Source: Nitrospira sp. (GTDB lineage Bacteria > Nitrospirota > Nitrospiria > Nitrospirales > Nitrospiraceae). Taken from it: a stretch of DNA of 46,546 nucleotides. The translations under genes were made by a program, and so were the position numbers. Shown piece by piece: positions 16,802 to 24,094 of the stretch. Positions within the stretch are counted from its first letter, which is position 1; the number at the start of each line of letters is the position of its first letter. The notes below the pieces were generated by a model. It was given only the letters and a program-made list of their open reading frames with translations. It did not search any database and had not been told where the DNA came from. The DNA lies in the NCBI GenBank assembly GCA_018242685.1, contig JAFEBM010000040.1, positions 1 to 46,546 of the forward strand, read 5' to 3'.

Positions 16802-17224
16802 TTGGAGTTGCTCCGTGAGCATCACGAGCAATTGTCCGACGTTCGTGTCACACCCCTCCAAGTGGGCTTGTTGGTCTATCTCCAAAGAAATCCAGGCAGC
16901 TACATCCGCCAATGCGCGAGGGCTTTCGATGTGACGGGTCCAGGAATGGGCGAGACAATTGGAGTCTTACAGGAGCAGGGATGGATTCGGAAACGCCGGG
17001 CTCCGCGATGACCGCATGTGTTGCTCACGTTGGCTCGAGAAGGGAGCGCGCACGTCCGAAAGATCAGACAACGACTCCGTGAAGCTCCGCGCGAACCAGG
17101 AGGCCTCAGCCTATTGGCTCGATTGACTCATGCAGAATGCCCTGAGCCACAAGGCGGGGGCAGCTTTTCGCACACTACAGCGTTGAACGATCAGGCACTC
17201 ACTGCTTCGGTCACTGGCCCGTGA
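16802..17224 (+). pseudogene. Broken MarR-family transcriptional regulator
   Basis: Residues such as VRVTPLQVGLLVYLQRNPG, ARAFDVTGPGMGETIGVLQE and QGWIRKRR match the winged-helix of MarR regulators. A TGA at 17009-17011 then interrupts the frame. The same frame resumes with VLLTLAREGSAHVRKIRQRL, the expected next part. Between them the expected RDDRM motif can be read in another frame, so two small compensating indels probably occurred. The N-terminal dimerisation helix has no start codon and the C-terminus is degenerate. It lies just inside the putative island. Confidence 0.6.
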
Positions 17225-17527
17225 CTACGACGCAACCCCTAGCCGATGTTCCGCAAGCCGTCGAATCCTGACTTTCCTTTGTTCTTTCCGCGCCTGCGCG
17301 AGGTCATAGGCCGACTGCATCCCCAACCACATCGCTGCGCCGCCGCCGAACGCCTTTTCAAACCGCAAGGCCATATCCGGTGAGACCGCACTCTTCCCCC
17401 GGATGACGTTGTACAGCTGTTGCCGCGTCACCTTCATTGCCTTGGCGGCTTCTGCCACGCTCAGACCCAATTCCTCGAGATTGGCTTCGACTAATTTCCC
17501 TGGGTGGACAGGATTCTTCATCATCAT
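17225..17527 (-). CDS. higA: HigA family antitoxin
   Basis: The 100-aa protein is a HigA-type addiction-module antitoxin with an XRE-like helix-turn-helix. NPVHPGKLVEANLEELGLSV is the family N-terminus, and AEAAKAMKVTRQQLYNVIRG is the DNA-binding unit. VSPDMALRFEKAFGGGAAMWLGMQSAYDL follows. It neutralises HigB and represses the operon promoter. It follows higB by ten bases, with GAGAGG before the first of three consecutive ATG codons. All family landmarks are intact. Confidence 0.93.
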   Translation of the reverse strand: MMMKNPVHPGKLVEANLEELGLSVAEAAKAMKVTRQQLYNVIRGKSAVSPDMALRFEKAFGGGAAMWLGMQSAYDLAQARKEQRKVRIRRLAEHRLGVAS

Positions 17528-17537
17528 GGATGACCTC

Positions 17538-17816
17538 TCAATGATAGTCCTCTAAATCCACATCGTACACATGCCCTTGGGAGAACCGAAAGGTGACCCG
17601 CCAGTTCGCGCGAACGGTGACAGCCCACGACCCCTCCCGATTGCCTTTCAACGGATGCAGTCGAAAGGTCGGCTGGTTCATATCCTCAAGCCGTTCCGCG
17701 GCGTTGAGCGCCGAGAGGATCAACCGCAGCCGGTCGAGCTGATCAGCCTTGAGCTTCCTTCCCTCGTCGTGCTCGAACAGGAGCTGCAAACCCTTATGCC
17801 GAAAACTTCGAATCAC
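17538..17816 (-). CDS. higB: HigB family toxin (RelE/ParE superfamily)
   Basis: The 92-aa protein is a HigB-type ribosome-dependent mRNA interferase: MIRSFRHKGLQLLFEHDEGR, then LDRLRLILSALNAAERLEDM, GSWAVTVRANWRVTFRF and VYDVDLEDYH, the family C-terminus. The toxin precedes the antitoxin, the usual hig order. The start is GTG at 17816. The predicted promoter places the transcription start within a base or two of this codon, so the mRNA may be leaderless, an inference that could limit toxin synthesis. Confidence 0.92.
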   Translation of the reverse strand: MIRSFRHKGLQLLFEHDEGRKLKADQLDRLRLILSALNAAERLEDMNQPTFRLHPLKGNREGSWAVTVRANWRVTFRFSQGHVYDVDLEDYH

Positions 17817-17823
17817 CGTCTGT

Positions 17824-17852
17824 ACTGTAAAACATCAATTGACATTTGTCAA
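17824..17852 (-). promoter_or_regulatory. higBA promoter with overlapping operator
   Basis: On the minus strand TTGACA (17847-17852) and TACAGT (17824-17829) are 17 bases apart. A perfect 14-bp palindrome TTGACAAATGTCAA (17839-17852) covers the -35 box and is the likely HigA operator. Confidence 0.65.
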
Positions 17853-18084
17853 CAGCGATAGATCATTGCTGGCTCACGGCACCCGCAGACGGAGCAGGAT
17901 CAAAGTGCCGCACGCGGTCGGCTGCATCGAGAAGGACGAGGGCGTATGGCCATCGAAATGCTGCGTGAGGTTGGTAGTGAGCGCCGTGCAGGAAGCCGGT
18001 CGAACGGCCTATATAGGCCCACATGAACTCCCCTATTGGCCGTTGGGCCGTTTACCCTGCTCCTGATCGTGTTCGCACTCAATG

Positions 18085-18441
18085 TCAGTCAAACAGGTCG
18101 GCGTGCGTGCCTGTCGGTTCGAAAATGAGGGACGTGGCTTCAATTCTGTAGATGAGGAGCCAGTCTGGTTGGAAAGTGAAGCAAGGCTTACGTGTCTGCA
18201 CGGCTTCTGAGTGAGCGAAAGCTCTTGAACGAAGGGAGTTTCTCGGGATGCCTCGCCTCCTCAAAAGCGTCCCGCGTGTACGCGTTTGGGATCATGAGAG
18301 GGAAGGGGATACCCTGGTGGAGTCAACCTGGGCATAAAAGAGACGGATGGCTTCGGCTTCAGTCATGCCGAGTCGCTCAAAGATTTTCACAGCCTTCTTC
18401 TTCAGGCTGGTATCAATACGAGTGTTGATGCGGTCAGACAT
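18085..18441 (-). pseudogene. Decayed DinJ/RelB antitoxin and YafQ/RelE toxin pair
   Basis: From an ATG at 18441 the minus strand encodes MSDRINTRIDTSLKKKAVKI then FERLGMTEAEAIRLFYAQV, a clear RelB/DinJ antitoxin. One missing base then shifts to QGIPFPLMIPNAYTRDAFEE, the expected antitoxin continuation. This runs directly into KPCFTFQPDWLLIYRIEAT then LIFEPTGTHADLFD and a stop at 18085, the C-terminus of a YafQ/RelE toxin. The antitoxin end and most of the toxin have been deleted. No functional toxin can be made. No complete frame spans it, so it is easily missed. Confidence 0.7.
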
Positions 18442-18803
18442 GGACATCCGTCCAGCTTTTCTCATGTTCCCAATACGCCATTTGTGGTGCTAATGAAAGA
18501 TGATTCTCTATGGTACTCATGTGTCAGAGAGTTGTCCAATGGCCGGAATGTGATAGCAGACCCTTCGGGCCAGCCGTAGTCGGTGATTGGCTGTCTGTAG
18601 GCCGGGTTGTTGGTAAGGGGCACGTGGACATTCACCTCGACGTGACCAAAGACGGTTGTGCACGGCCTGGGCGCAACAGAATCTCCTAGTCTGTGGCCAC
18701 GCGCGACCGCAACCGTAACACCATCCGCAGTGGCGCGGTTTTCATCCGGACTCTTTATGTAATGCCGCGAACTGTGGAGCTGTGAATCCGATGCGCTCCC
18801 CTA
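18442..18803. other. Island spacer without recognisable genes
   Basis: No protein family, RNA or clear repeat is seen between the dinJ-yafQ relic and brnA. Stops are frequent in all frames. Confidence 0.5.
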
Positions 18804-19061
18804 CTACTTCGGAGCAACAGCCTGTTCAAGTGTGAGGCGAATAAACCGTTGATAGGGAACACCGGCACGCGCGGCGCGTTTGCGGACAGCCTCATACAGT
18901 TCCTCGGACAGGCGCAGATTGATGGACTTGTCCTTCGGCTTGATCTCAAAACGGGTCAACTGCGCCCCCGACAAGTCATATTGCGTGAGGTCAGCCTTTT
19001 CGACGAACGCCACCGCCGCGCGGTCGCTCTTAAAGGTTGGGATTTTCTTTTTCATACGCAT
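18804..19061 (-). CDS. brnA: BrnA antitoxin
   Basis: The 85-aa protein belongs to the BrnA/CopG-like antitoxins. The N-terminus contacts the toxin (MKKKIPTFKSDRAAVAFVEK, ADLTQYDLSG), and a ribbon-helix-helix follows (KDKSINLRLSEELYEAVRKR then AARAGVPYQRFIRLTLEQAV). It binds BrnT and autoregulates the operon. AAGGAGG lies just upstream inside brnT. The ATG at 19061 is close to it, while an in-frame ATG at 19055 has better spacing. The coding regions overlap by 32 bases, typical for brnTA. Confidence 0.92.
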   Translation of the reverse strand: MRMKKKIPTFKSDRAAVAFVEKADLTQYDLSGAQLTRFEIKPKDKSINLRLSEELYEAVRKRAARAGVPYQRFIRLTLEQAVAPK

Positions 19062-19338
19062 CGACCTCCTTCTTGTGCATGTATCGAGCGCTGATGGGCC
19101 GGATCAGCACGTCGTCCCCTTTCTTGCGAAACGTGAACACCATGAATACACTGCGTCCCTTGTCAGTGTGGCCGATGGCGCGAAAGCGTTTCTCGCGTTG
19201 TGAGTGGGCCTCGTCAGGCAGCACAGCCAACGGTCGAGCAAAAAGACCTTCAATCGTCGCCACGGAAAGGCCGTGCTTCTCGCATTTGGCACGATTGCCC
19301 TTATCCCAATCAAAGCCGTTCGCATGCACTGTCATCAT
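19030..19338 (-). CDS. brnT: BrnT toxin
   Basis: BrnT is a RelE-fold ribonuclease toxin. The protein shows the family pattern FDWDKGNRAKCEKHGLSV, then EGLFARPLAVLPD, REKRFRAIGHTDKGRSVFMV, FTFRK and IRPISARYMHKKEVDAYEK. The frame extends upstream to 19368, but I choose ATG 19338 (102 aa), or the next ATG at 19335. The extension would cross the operator palindrome and lacks family resemblance. Toxin precedes antitoxin, as expected. All family landmarks are intact. Confidence 0.9.
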   Translation of the reverse strand: MMTVHANGFDWDKGNRAKCEKHGLSVATIEGLFARPLAVLPDEAHSQREKRFRAIGHTDKGRSVFMVFTFRKKGDDVLIRPISARYMHKKEVDAYEKENPNL

Positions 19339-19349
19339 ACCTTGAAATG

Positions 19350-19381
19350 TATACATTTGTATAGACAAATATCAATGCATA
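19350..19381 (-). promoter_or_regulatory. brnTA promoter and operator
   Basis: Reading the minus strand, TTGATA and TATACA are separated by 16 bases. A perfect palindrome TATACAAATGTATA (19350-19363) covers the -10 region and is the likely BrnA operator. Its core ACAAATGT is the same as in the higBA operator. Confidence 0.6.
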
Positions 19382-19454
19382 GGACTGACCACTTGTGAAA
19401 CAGAGAAATGTCTTACTTTCCTCCAATTTCATAGACACCTGCATAAAAGAGGAA

Positions 19455-19560
19455 CAGAAGGTCCTATTGGTACTCCACTTGGCGCAGCCAGTGGCGCAAC
19501 TTGCTCGGGGCCTCGGCATCGCGGACCATCTACTCTACCGCCGAGGACATGCGACACTAT
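19455..19560 (+). pseudogene. IS3-family OrfA helix-turn-helix fragment
   Basis: The frame reads VLLVLHLAQPVAQLARGLGI then ADHLLYRRGH. This resembles the OrfA helix-turn-helix pattern GQPVAQVARDLGIADHLLYRW. No start, downstream OrfA or OrfB is present. It is a short relic inside the island. Confidence 0.4.
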
Positions 19561-19780
19561 ACGAAGGCGAGAAAGAAACTGACATGTGTGGCCCCTCGAC
19601 GAGCGAACGCTCAAAGAACGGAAGTCGCTGGCGGCCCAGCAAGGCATTTCCTATCAGGTCCTCATGCGCGTCTTCATTCTCCGTGGAATCGAGAACAGAA
19701 ACAGGCCTCGTAACCCTGCGCCCACGCTGTCTGAGCGTTCACGTGTGGGGTGTGGAGGTCACTGCTGGCTGGATGATTGA
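19541..19780 (+). pseudogene. CopG-like antitoxin remnant
   Basis: One frame gives EDMRHYTKARKKLT and the next gives LDERTLKERKSLAAQQGISY then QVLMRVFILRGIENR. Together they resemble the end of a CopG/BrnA-type antitoxin (pattern KxLAAQKGIPYQTLxRxWLxEGIE), broken by a frameshift near 19595. No partner toxin is visible. By-eye call. Confidence 0.4.
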
Positions 19781-19851
19781 CTCGACGAACGTCTCCATCG
19801 TACATCACCCACCAGAATTCCATTTATTCAGGCAAACAAGGCGTGGGCGGA

Positions 19852-20928
19852 TCACAACAGCTCGTTGAGCGCGCCGTCAGCGATGATGACCGTGCGTCTC
19901 TTGCGGAATGGTGCGACTTTGGGATCGAAGTTGGTAAAAATATCCCGGCAGGTGGATTCTAGGTAAACGTCGAGCGCCTGGTGTTCACGATTGATGACCG
20001 CATCCAGTTCCGCACGATCGGCGACCAGGGGACGGCAGTCACGCATGAAATGCCGGAAGCGCACGGCTTGCAAGGCCGTCTTGTCGCTAAAGATGAAATT
20101 CATGTGCGGATCGTGCGGGCGGCTCTGGTCCTCCATGTAGACAGCCGTGCGGGCCTGACCGTCAAACTCGGTGCGGAGGGCATCAAAGCGTTGTGACAGG
20201 TAATCCCAGAACCTTCCTTGCAATTCCTCAGCCTGTGGTTCCTTCCCGTCCGCATCGAGCCGCTGGCTGAAGATCGTCCCCTTGCCCTCCCGCTTGCCGT
20301 GATCCTTGGCGTTCACGTAGCGGTGTGGAATGAGTATGGACACCTTCTCCTGACCAGATTCGTCGAGGCGGCTATAGACGTACCCGGCCGCCATGCACAG
20401 CGAGGCATAGTGAAAGGCGCCATCGATGAAGAGGCGTGCCCAGGCGTAGTAGAGTGCGCCACGGTACGGTTTGACGACATACTCCGGGGTCTGTGCCTTG
20501 CGCGCCTGTTCTTGAAAACAGTGGTCGTCGTAGTCGTACTCGTAGAGCACCTCAAAATCGAGCAGGGTCTTGCTCTCGTCCAGGTATTCATTCAAGAAGA
20601 AGGAATCCTCGCCCACCCCAGCGGCAGGCAACAGCGCCCGGTTGAACACCAGATGTTCCTCATCGCCGAACTGGTCGCTGATCTTTGAAAGGTCTTCGTC
20701 TGTTTTTGCGTGGACACCAAACAGCGCCTTGAGCAACTCCTGACGGAGACGGAACGCGTCGTGTTCAGGCATGCTGACACGGTAGCGTTCCTGCGCCTCA
20801 ATGGACCAGGCGAAGTAGTCCGGGTTCACTCGCATGAGCGCCTGGCGGAGCGCCGGGTCGAGCGCACCAAGCTCAGTAGAGGGTGAATGCCTCTCATGGC
20901 TGGTTCCCGCCGGCCGGTGGCTCTTCAT
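19852..20928 (-). CDS. Uncharacterised 358-aa island protein
   Basis: I do not recognise a family. The protein is acidic and soluble-looking, with no signal peptide or membrane helix. Aromatic and charged blocks include LNEYLDESKTLLDFEVLYEY, YVVKPYRGALYYAWARLFID, VSILIPHRYVNAKDHGKREG, VYMEDQSRPHDPHMNFIF and the C-terminal FTNFDPKVAPFRKRRTVII. The ATG at 20928 has AGGA about eight bases upstream. It is the only large intact gene in the putative ssrA island, flanked by brnTA and the right-hand repeat. A cargo role such as defence or stress is only a guess from location. Confidence 0.75.
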   Translation of the reverse strand: MKSHRPAGTSHERHSPSTELGALDPALRQALMRVNPDYFAWSIEAQERYRVSMPEHDAFRLRQELLKALFGVHAKTDEDLSKISDQFGDEEHLVFNRALLPAAGVGEDSFFLNEYLDESKTLLDFEVLYEYDYDDHCFQEQARKAQTPEYVVKPYRGALYYAWARLFIDGAFHYASLCMAAGYVYSRLDESGQEKVSILIPHRYVNAKDHGKREGKGTIFSQRLDADGKEPQAEELQGRFWDYLSQRFDALRTEFDGQARTAVYMEDQSRPHDPHMNFIFSDKTALQAVRFRHFMRDCRPLVADRAELDAVINREHQALDVYLESTCRDIFTNFDPKVAPFRKRRTVIIADGALNELL

Positions 20929-21365
20929 ACCATTCCTATCGCATCACACATGTTCGGAGTCTATTGTAAACCGAGGACAACGGTGAGTGATACAACCTTG
21001 ATGGTGTAACGGAGGAAGGGTATCAGCCGGCGCTGATCAGGCGGACCACTGTCCATCAAGAGGCTCTCCTATAATTGGTGGACACAGTCGTGGTCGTTCA
21101 TGCGGCAAGCACTGTCCCTTGGATTGTGAAGGTGAGAGAGGGGCCAATGTAGGCTATCAACGATGGGTTGAGCGCCTCGCCTCCACCATACAAACCTTCG
21201 GTTGATCCGGCGCCTATTCATGGTCTTATCGTGACTAATGGCGCCGGAAAGAGTCTTCAACCCACTTGTCTCTCATGATTCGCTCTTGCCGTTCCGGCGG
21301 CTCACGCGAGGCCTCTTTTCCTTGATGCCGCCGAAAGTCTCCGCCAACTGTCGATCGCCATCGCT
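20929..21365. other. Right end of the island
   Basis: No gene is seen. The stretch contains the second copy of the ssrA-end repeat at 21175-21188. The rest has no recognisable coding or RNA signal. Confidence 0.5.
21175..21188 (+). repeat. Second copy of the ssrA 3'-end repeat (attR)
   Basis: CCTCGCCTCCACCA is an exact copy of tmRNA positions 16606-16619. The bases around it do not form a second tmRNA, which fits a displaced attachment site 4.57 kb from the first. Confidence 0.6.
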
Positions 21366-21599
21366 TCAGACTCGGAGGCGCCGAAGCGACCTGTTGGCGG
21401 CGTCCAGATTGAATATCTCCGGATCGAAACTGCCGCCAACCCAGGCTAACATCGCCTCGTGCTCCCTGTGGGCTGGATTCATGATCGCTTCGAGAAAATC
21501 CTGATATCCCCACACACCGCCGCAATTCTCGGGTGGGCATGCTCGCCATTTACGGTGATCGGTTTGCCGGATGCACATGAATAGAGCATATCCGGGCAC
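21366..21599 (-). pseudogene. Truncated plasmid pRiA4b ORF-3-like protein
   Basis: The minus strand encodes WRACPPENCGGVWGYQDFLE then HREHEAMLAWVGGSFDPEIF NLDAANRSL, the conserved C-terminal part of the pRiA4b ORF-3 family (PF07929). That family is common on plasmids and mobile elements. The N-terminal two thirds, including the usual HDFGDxWxH block, are absent. The frame ends with a stop at 21366. It is probably a relic of the same mobile-DNA activity as the island to its left. Confidence 0.65.
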
Positions 21600-21704
21600 A
21601 GGTGATTCTGGGATTGCCGTTTCTGCTCCGCTTCGATGAGGAGCCTGAAGGCTGGGTCTCTATGCCCTCGGCCTACTGCAATCTGCCGCACGGCCTTTAG
21701 GAGC

Positions 21705-21834
21705 CTACTCCAATGACAGACTCTTCAATGCGAAGGCGGCGTTAATCAAGCCTACGTGCGAATAGGTCTGTGGAAAATTACCGAGTTGGATATTCAGAAG
21801 AACCCTATTTGATTTCTCCGTGAAAGTAAACTAA
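21705..21834 (-). pseudogene. C-terminal remnant of a GH15 glycosidase (trehalase/glucoamylase type)
   Basis: From about 21834 the minus strand reads VLLNIQLGNFPQTYSHVGLI then NAAFALKSLSLE and a stop at 21705-21707. LGNFPQxxSHxGLINAA is the signature end of bacterial GH15 proteins, which often sit next to otsA. Only about 40 residues remain; a TAG closes the frame upstream and otsA begins at 21844. The gene was lost, leaving its tail. Confidence 0.6.
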
Positions 21835-21843
21835 CTTGTTTCC

Positions 21844-24084
21844 ATGAGGCTCTTGCAACTTTCACTTCGGTTCGTGCTCCCATTGGCGATCGTGTTGGGA
21901 GTGATCGCCTATGGCGTGATCCCGCTTGTCGACTCGTTGGAATTGAAATGGTTCGTTCGCGATCTCGACATGCGGTCCAAACTCATGGTCAATACGATGG
22001 AGGGGCCTCTTACGGACCTTCTGGTATCCGATTCAAAGGACAAGATCCTGGCCTATTTTATGCGCATTCGTCAGGACGAACGATTGTATGCCCTGGGATT
22101 TTGCGATCTCGACCACCATCTTCTCTATGAGACCCAGGCCTACCCTCAGGATGTCACCTGTAAAGATACACTCGACCTTGCGTCCGAGTCGTCCACCGTT
22201 CGGTCATTCAGCAGCGGGCCGCTCCATATCACGTCAGCCTCGATCGAATCAAACGGCCGCCGGCTGGGCCGTCTTCTGCTCATCCACGACATGAGTTTTA
22301 TCCAACAACGGAGCAGCGATACGAAATGGTACGTCTTCTATCTGTTTGCGGGACTGACGGCCGTCATCTCGCTGGTCACCGTGTTGGTGGCACATTTCAG
22401 TCGGAAAGAATGGGTGGCCGGGGTTCGGGCTATGTTGAAGGGAGAACGGCTTCTGACCCCGCTGACCCATGAAGAGCATGCCCCGGAACTCCGGCCGTTG
22501 GCGAAAGACTTGCGTTCGTTGGTGCAGGCTCTAGAATCTGATCGCCGCATGCGCGATGAGAGCCAGATTTCATGGACCCCGGCCAGCCTCAAAACGATCC
22601 TTCACGAGCAGCTTGCCGGCGATCAGGTGTTGATTGTGTCCAATCGACAGCCCTATAGCCACTATTGGCAGGATCGGAACATCGTCGTGCAGGTACCGGC
22701 GAGCGGGCTCGTGTCGGCGCTCGAACCGGTGATGCGCGCCTGTTCCGGCGTATGGGTCGCGCATGGGAACGGAACTGCAGACCGGGACGTGGTGGACAAA
22801 CGAGACCATGTCGCTGTGCCGCCGTCGCATCCCAGCTATGAGATCCGCCGCGTGTGGCTCACCGGGGAAGAAGAGGCCGGGTACTATTACGGGTTTGCCA
22901 ATGAGGGATTGTGGCCTCTCTGTCATATCGCCCACGTTCGGCCCACGTTTCGTTCCTCGGATTGGAAGCACTATGTGGCCATCAACGAGCGATTTTCTCA
23001 GGCCGTCTATGAGGAGGCCACCACCGACAATCCGGTCGTTCTCGTTCAGGATTACCATTTTGCGCTGCTTCCGAAGCTGATTCGGGATAAATTGCCGACC
23101 GCGACGATCATCATGTTCTGGCACATCCCATGGCCGAACGCGGAGAGCTTCGGCATCTGTCCCTGGCGCGAAGAAATTCTGGAGGGGCTGCTCGGAAGCA
23201 GTATTCTGGGATTCCACACCCGCGTGCACTGTAACAACTTCATCGACAGTGTCGATCGGATTCTCGAGGCGAGGATCGATCGAAATAGTTCAACGGTCTC
23301 CTATGGGGGCAAGATGACGGCGGTCAACCCCTATCCGATTTCCATCGAGTGGCCGTTGCAATGGCTCCGTGACCAACGGCCGGTTCCAGAATGCCGAATC
23401 AAACTCCGGGAGACCTATGGGATGCCTCCTGATCGTCTGGTCGGCCTTGGGGTGGAACGTCTGGATTATACGAAGGGGATACTGGAACGGTTCATGGCGG
23501 TGGAACGGCTGCTGGAGCTCCAGCCGGAATGGATCGGGAAGTTTACATTTCTGCAGATCGCCGCCCCCAGCCGTTCCATGATCGAGCAGTACCACCATTT
23601 TACCGACCAGGTCTCTGCTTTGGCCGAGCAGATCAACAAGCGGTTTGGTCGGGACGGCTATGAACCGATCTGCCTGCGGATTCAACATCATGGGGCGTCT
23701 CAGGTCTGCGAATGTTACCGTGGAGCGGACCTGTGCGTAGTGAGCAGTCTTCATGACGGCATGAATTTGGTCGCCAAAGAGTTTGTCGGCGCCAGGGACG
23801 ATGAGCAGGGAGTGTTGATTCTGAGTCAATTCACGGGAGCCGCTCGTGAACTGACGGAGGCGGTCGTAATCAATCCCTACGACATCGATCAATTTGCGGC
23901 TGCGCTCCACCTTGGCTTGACGATGCCGAAGGTCGAGCAGCGGGCCAGGATGCAGAGCATGCGAGGACTGATCCAGGAATTCAATGTGTATCGCTGGGCC
24001 GGTCGTATGCTTATCGATGCGGCCCGCATGAGACAAAAAGAACGAGTCATGAAACAGGTACGGCGGCCGAGCCGGCTGAGTTGA
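21844..24084 (+). CDS. otsA: Trehalose-6-phosphate synthase with membrane-anchored N-terminal module
   Basis: The GT20 domain makes trehalose-6-phosphate from a nucleotide-activated glucose and glucose-6-phosphate, for osmotic and desiccation protection. It spans about residues 260-735: VLIVSNRQPYSHYW, WVAHGNGTADRD, VLVQDYHFALLPKLIR, MFWHIPWP, LGFHTRVHCNNF, GVERLDYTKGILERF and SSLHDGMNLVAKEFV. Unusually, residues 1-240 add a transmembrane helix (about 9-30), an extracytoplasmic stretch of about 130 residues with three Cys, a second helix (about 163-184) and a HAMP-like linker, like a sensor protein. The 746-aa product should be an inner-membrane enzyme with its active site in the cytoplasm. 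otsB follows after ten bases. Confidence 0.92.
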   Translation: MRLLQLSLRFVLPLAIVLGVIAYGVIPLVDSLELKWFVRDLDMRSKLMVNTMEGPLTDLLVSDSKDKILAYFMRIRQDERLYALGFCDLDHHLLYETQAYPQDVTCKDTLDLASESSTVRSFSSGPLHITSASIESNGRRLGRLLLIHDMSFIQQRSSDTKWYVFYLFAGLTAVISLVTVLVAHFSRKEWVAGVRAMLKGERLLTPLTHEEHAPELRPLAKDLRSLVQALESDRRMRDESQISWTPASLKTILHEQLAGDQVLIVSNRQPYSHYWQDRNIVVQVPASGLVSALEPVMRACSGVWVAHGNGTADRDVVDKRDHVAVPPSHPSYEIRRVWLTGEEEAGYYYGFANEGLWPLCHIAHVRPTFRSSDWKHYVAINERFSQAVYEEATTDNPVVLVQDYHFALLPKLIRDKLPTATIIMFWHIPWPNAESFGICPWREEILEGLLGSSILGFHTRVHCNNFIDSVDRILEARIDRNSSTVSYGGKMTAVNPYPISIEWPLQWLRDQRPVPECRIKLRETYGMPPDRLVGLGVERLDYTKGILERFMAVERLLELQPEWIGKFTFLQIAAPSRSMIEQYHHFTDQVSALAEQINKRFGRDGYEPICLRIQHHGASQVCECYRGADLCVVSSLHDGMNLVAKEFVGARDDEQGVLILSQFTGAARELTEAVVINPYDIDQFAAALHLGLTMPKVEQRARMQSMRGLIQEFNVYRWAGRMLIDAARMRQKERVMKQVRRPSRLS

Positions 24085-24094
24085 TGGACGGACG

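Noticed and set aside
16606..21188. Active integrative element or prophage
   Set aside because: No integrase, phage structural or conjugation gene is visible between the repeats; only a decayed island is supported.
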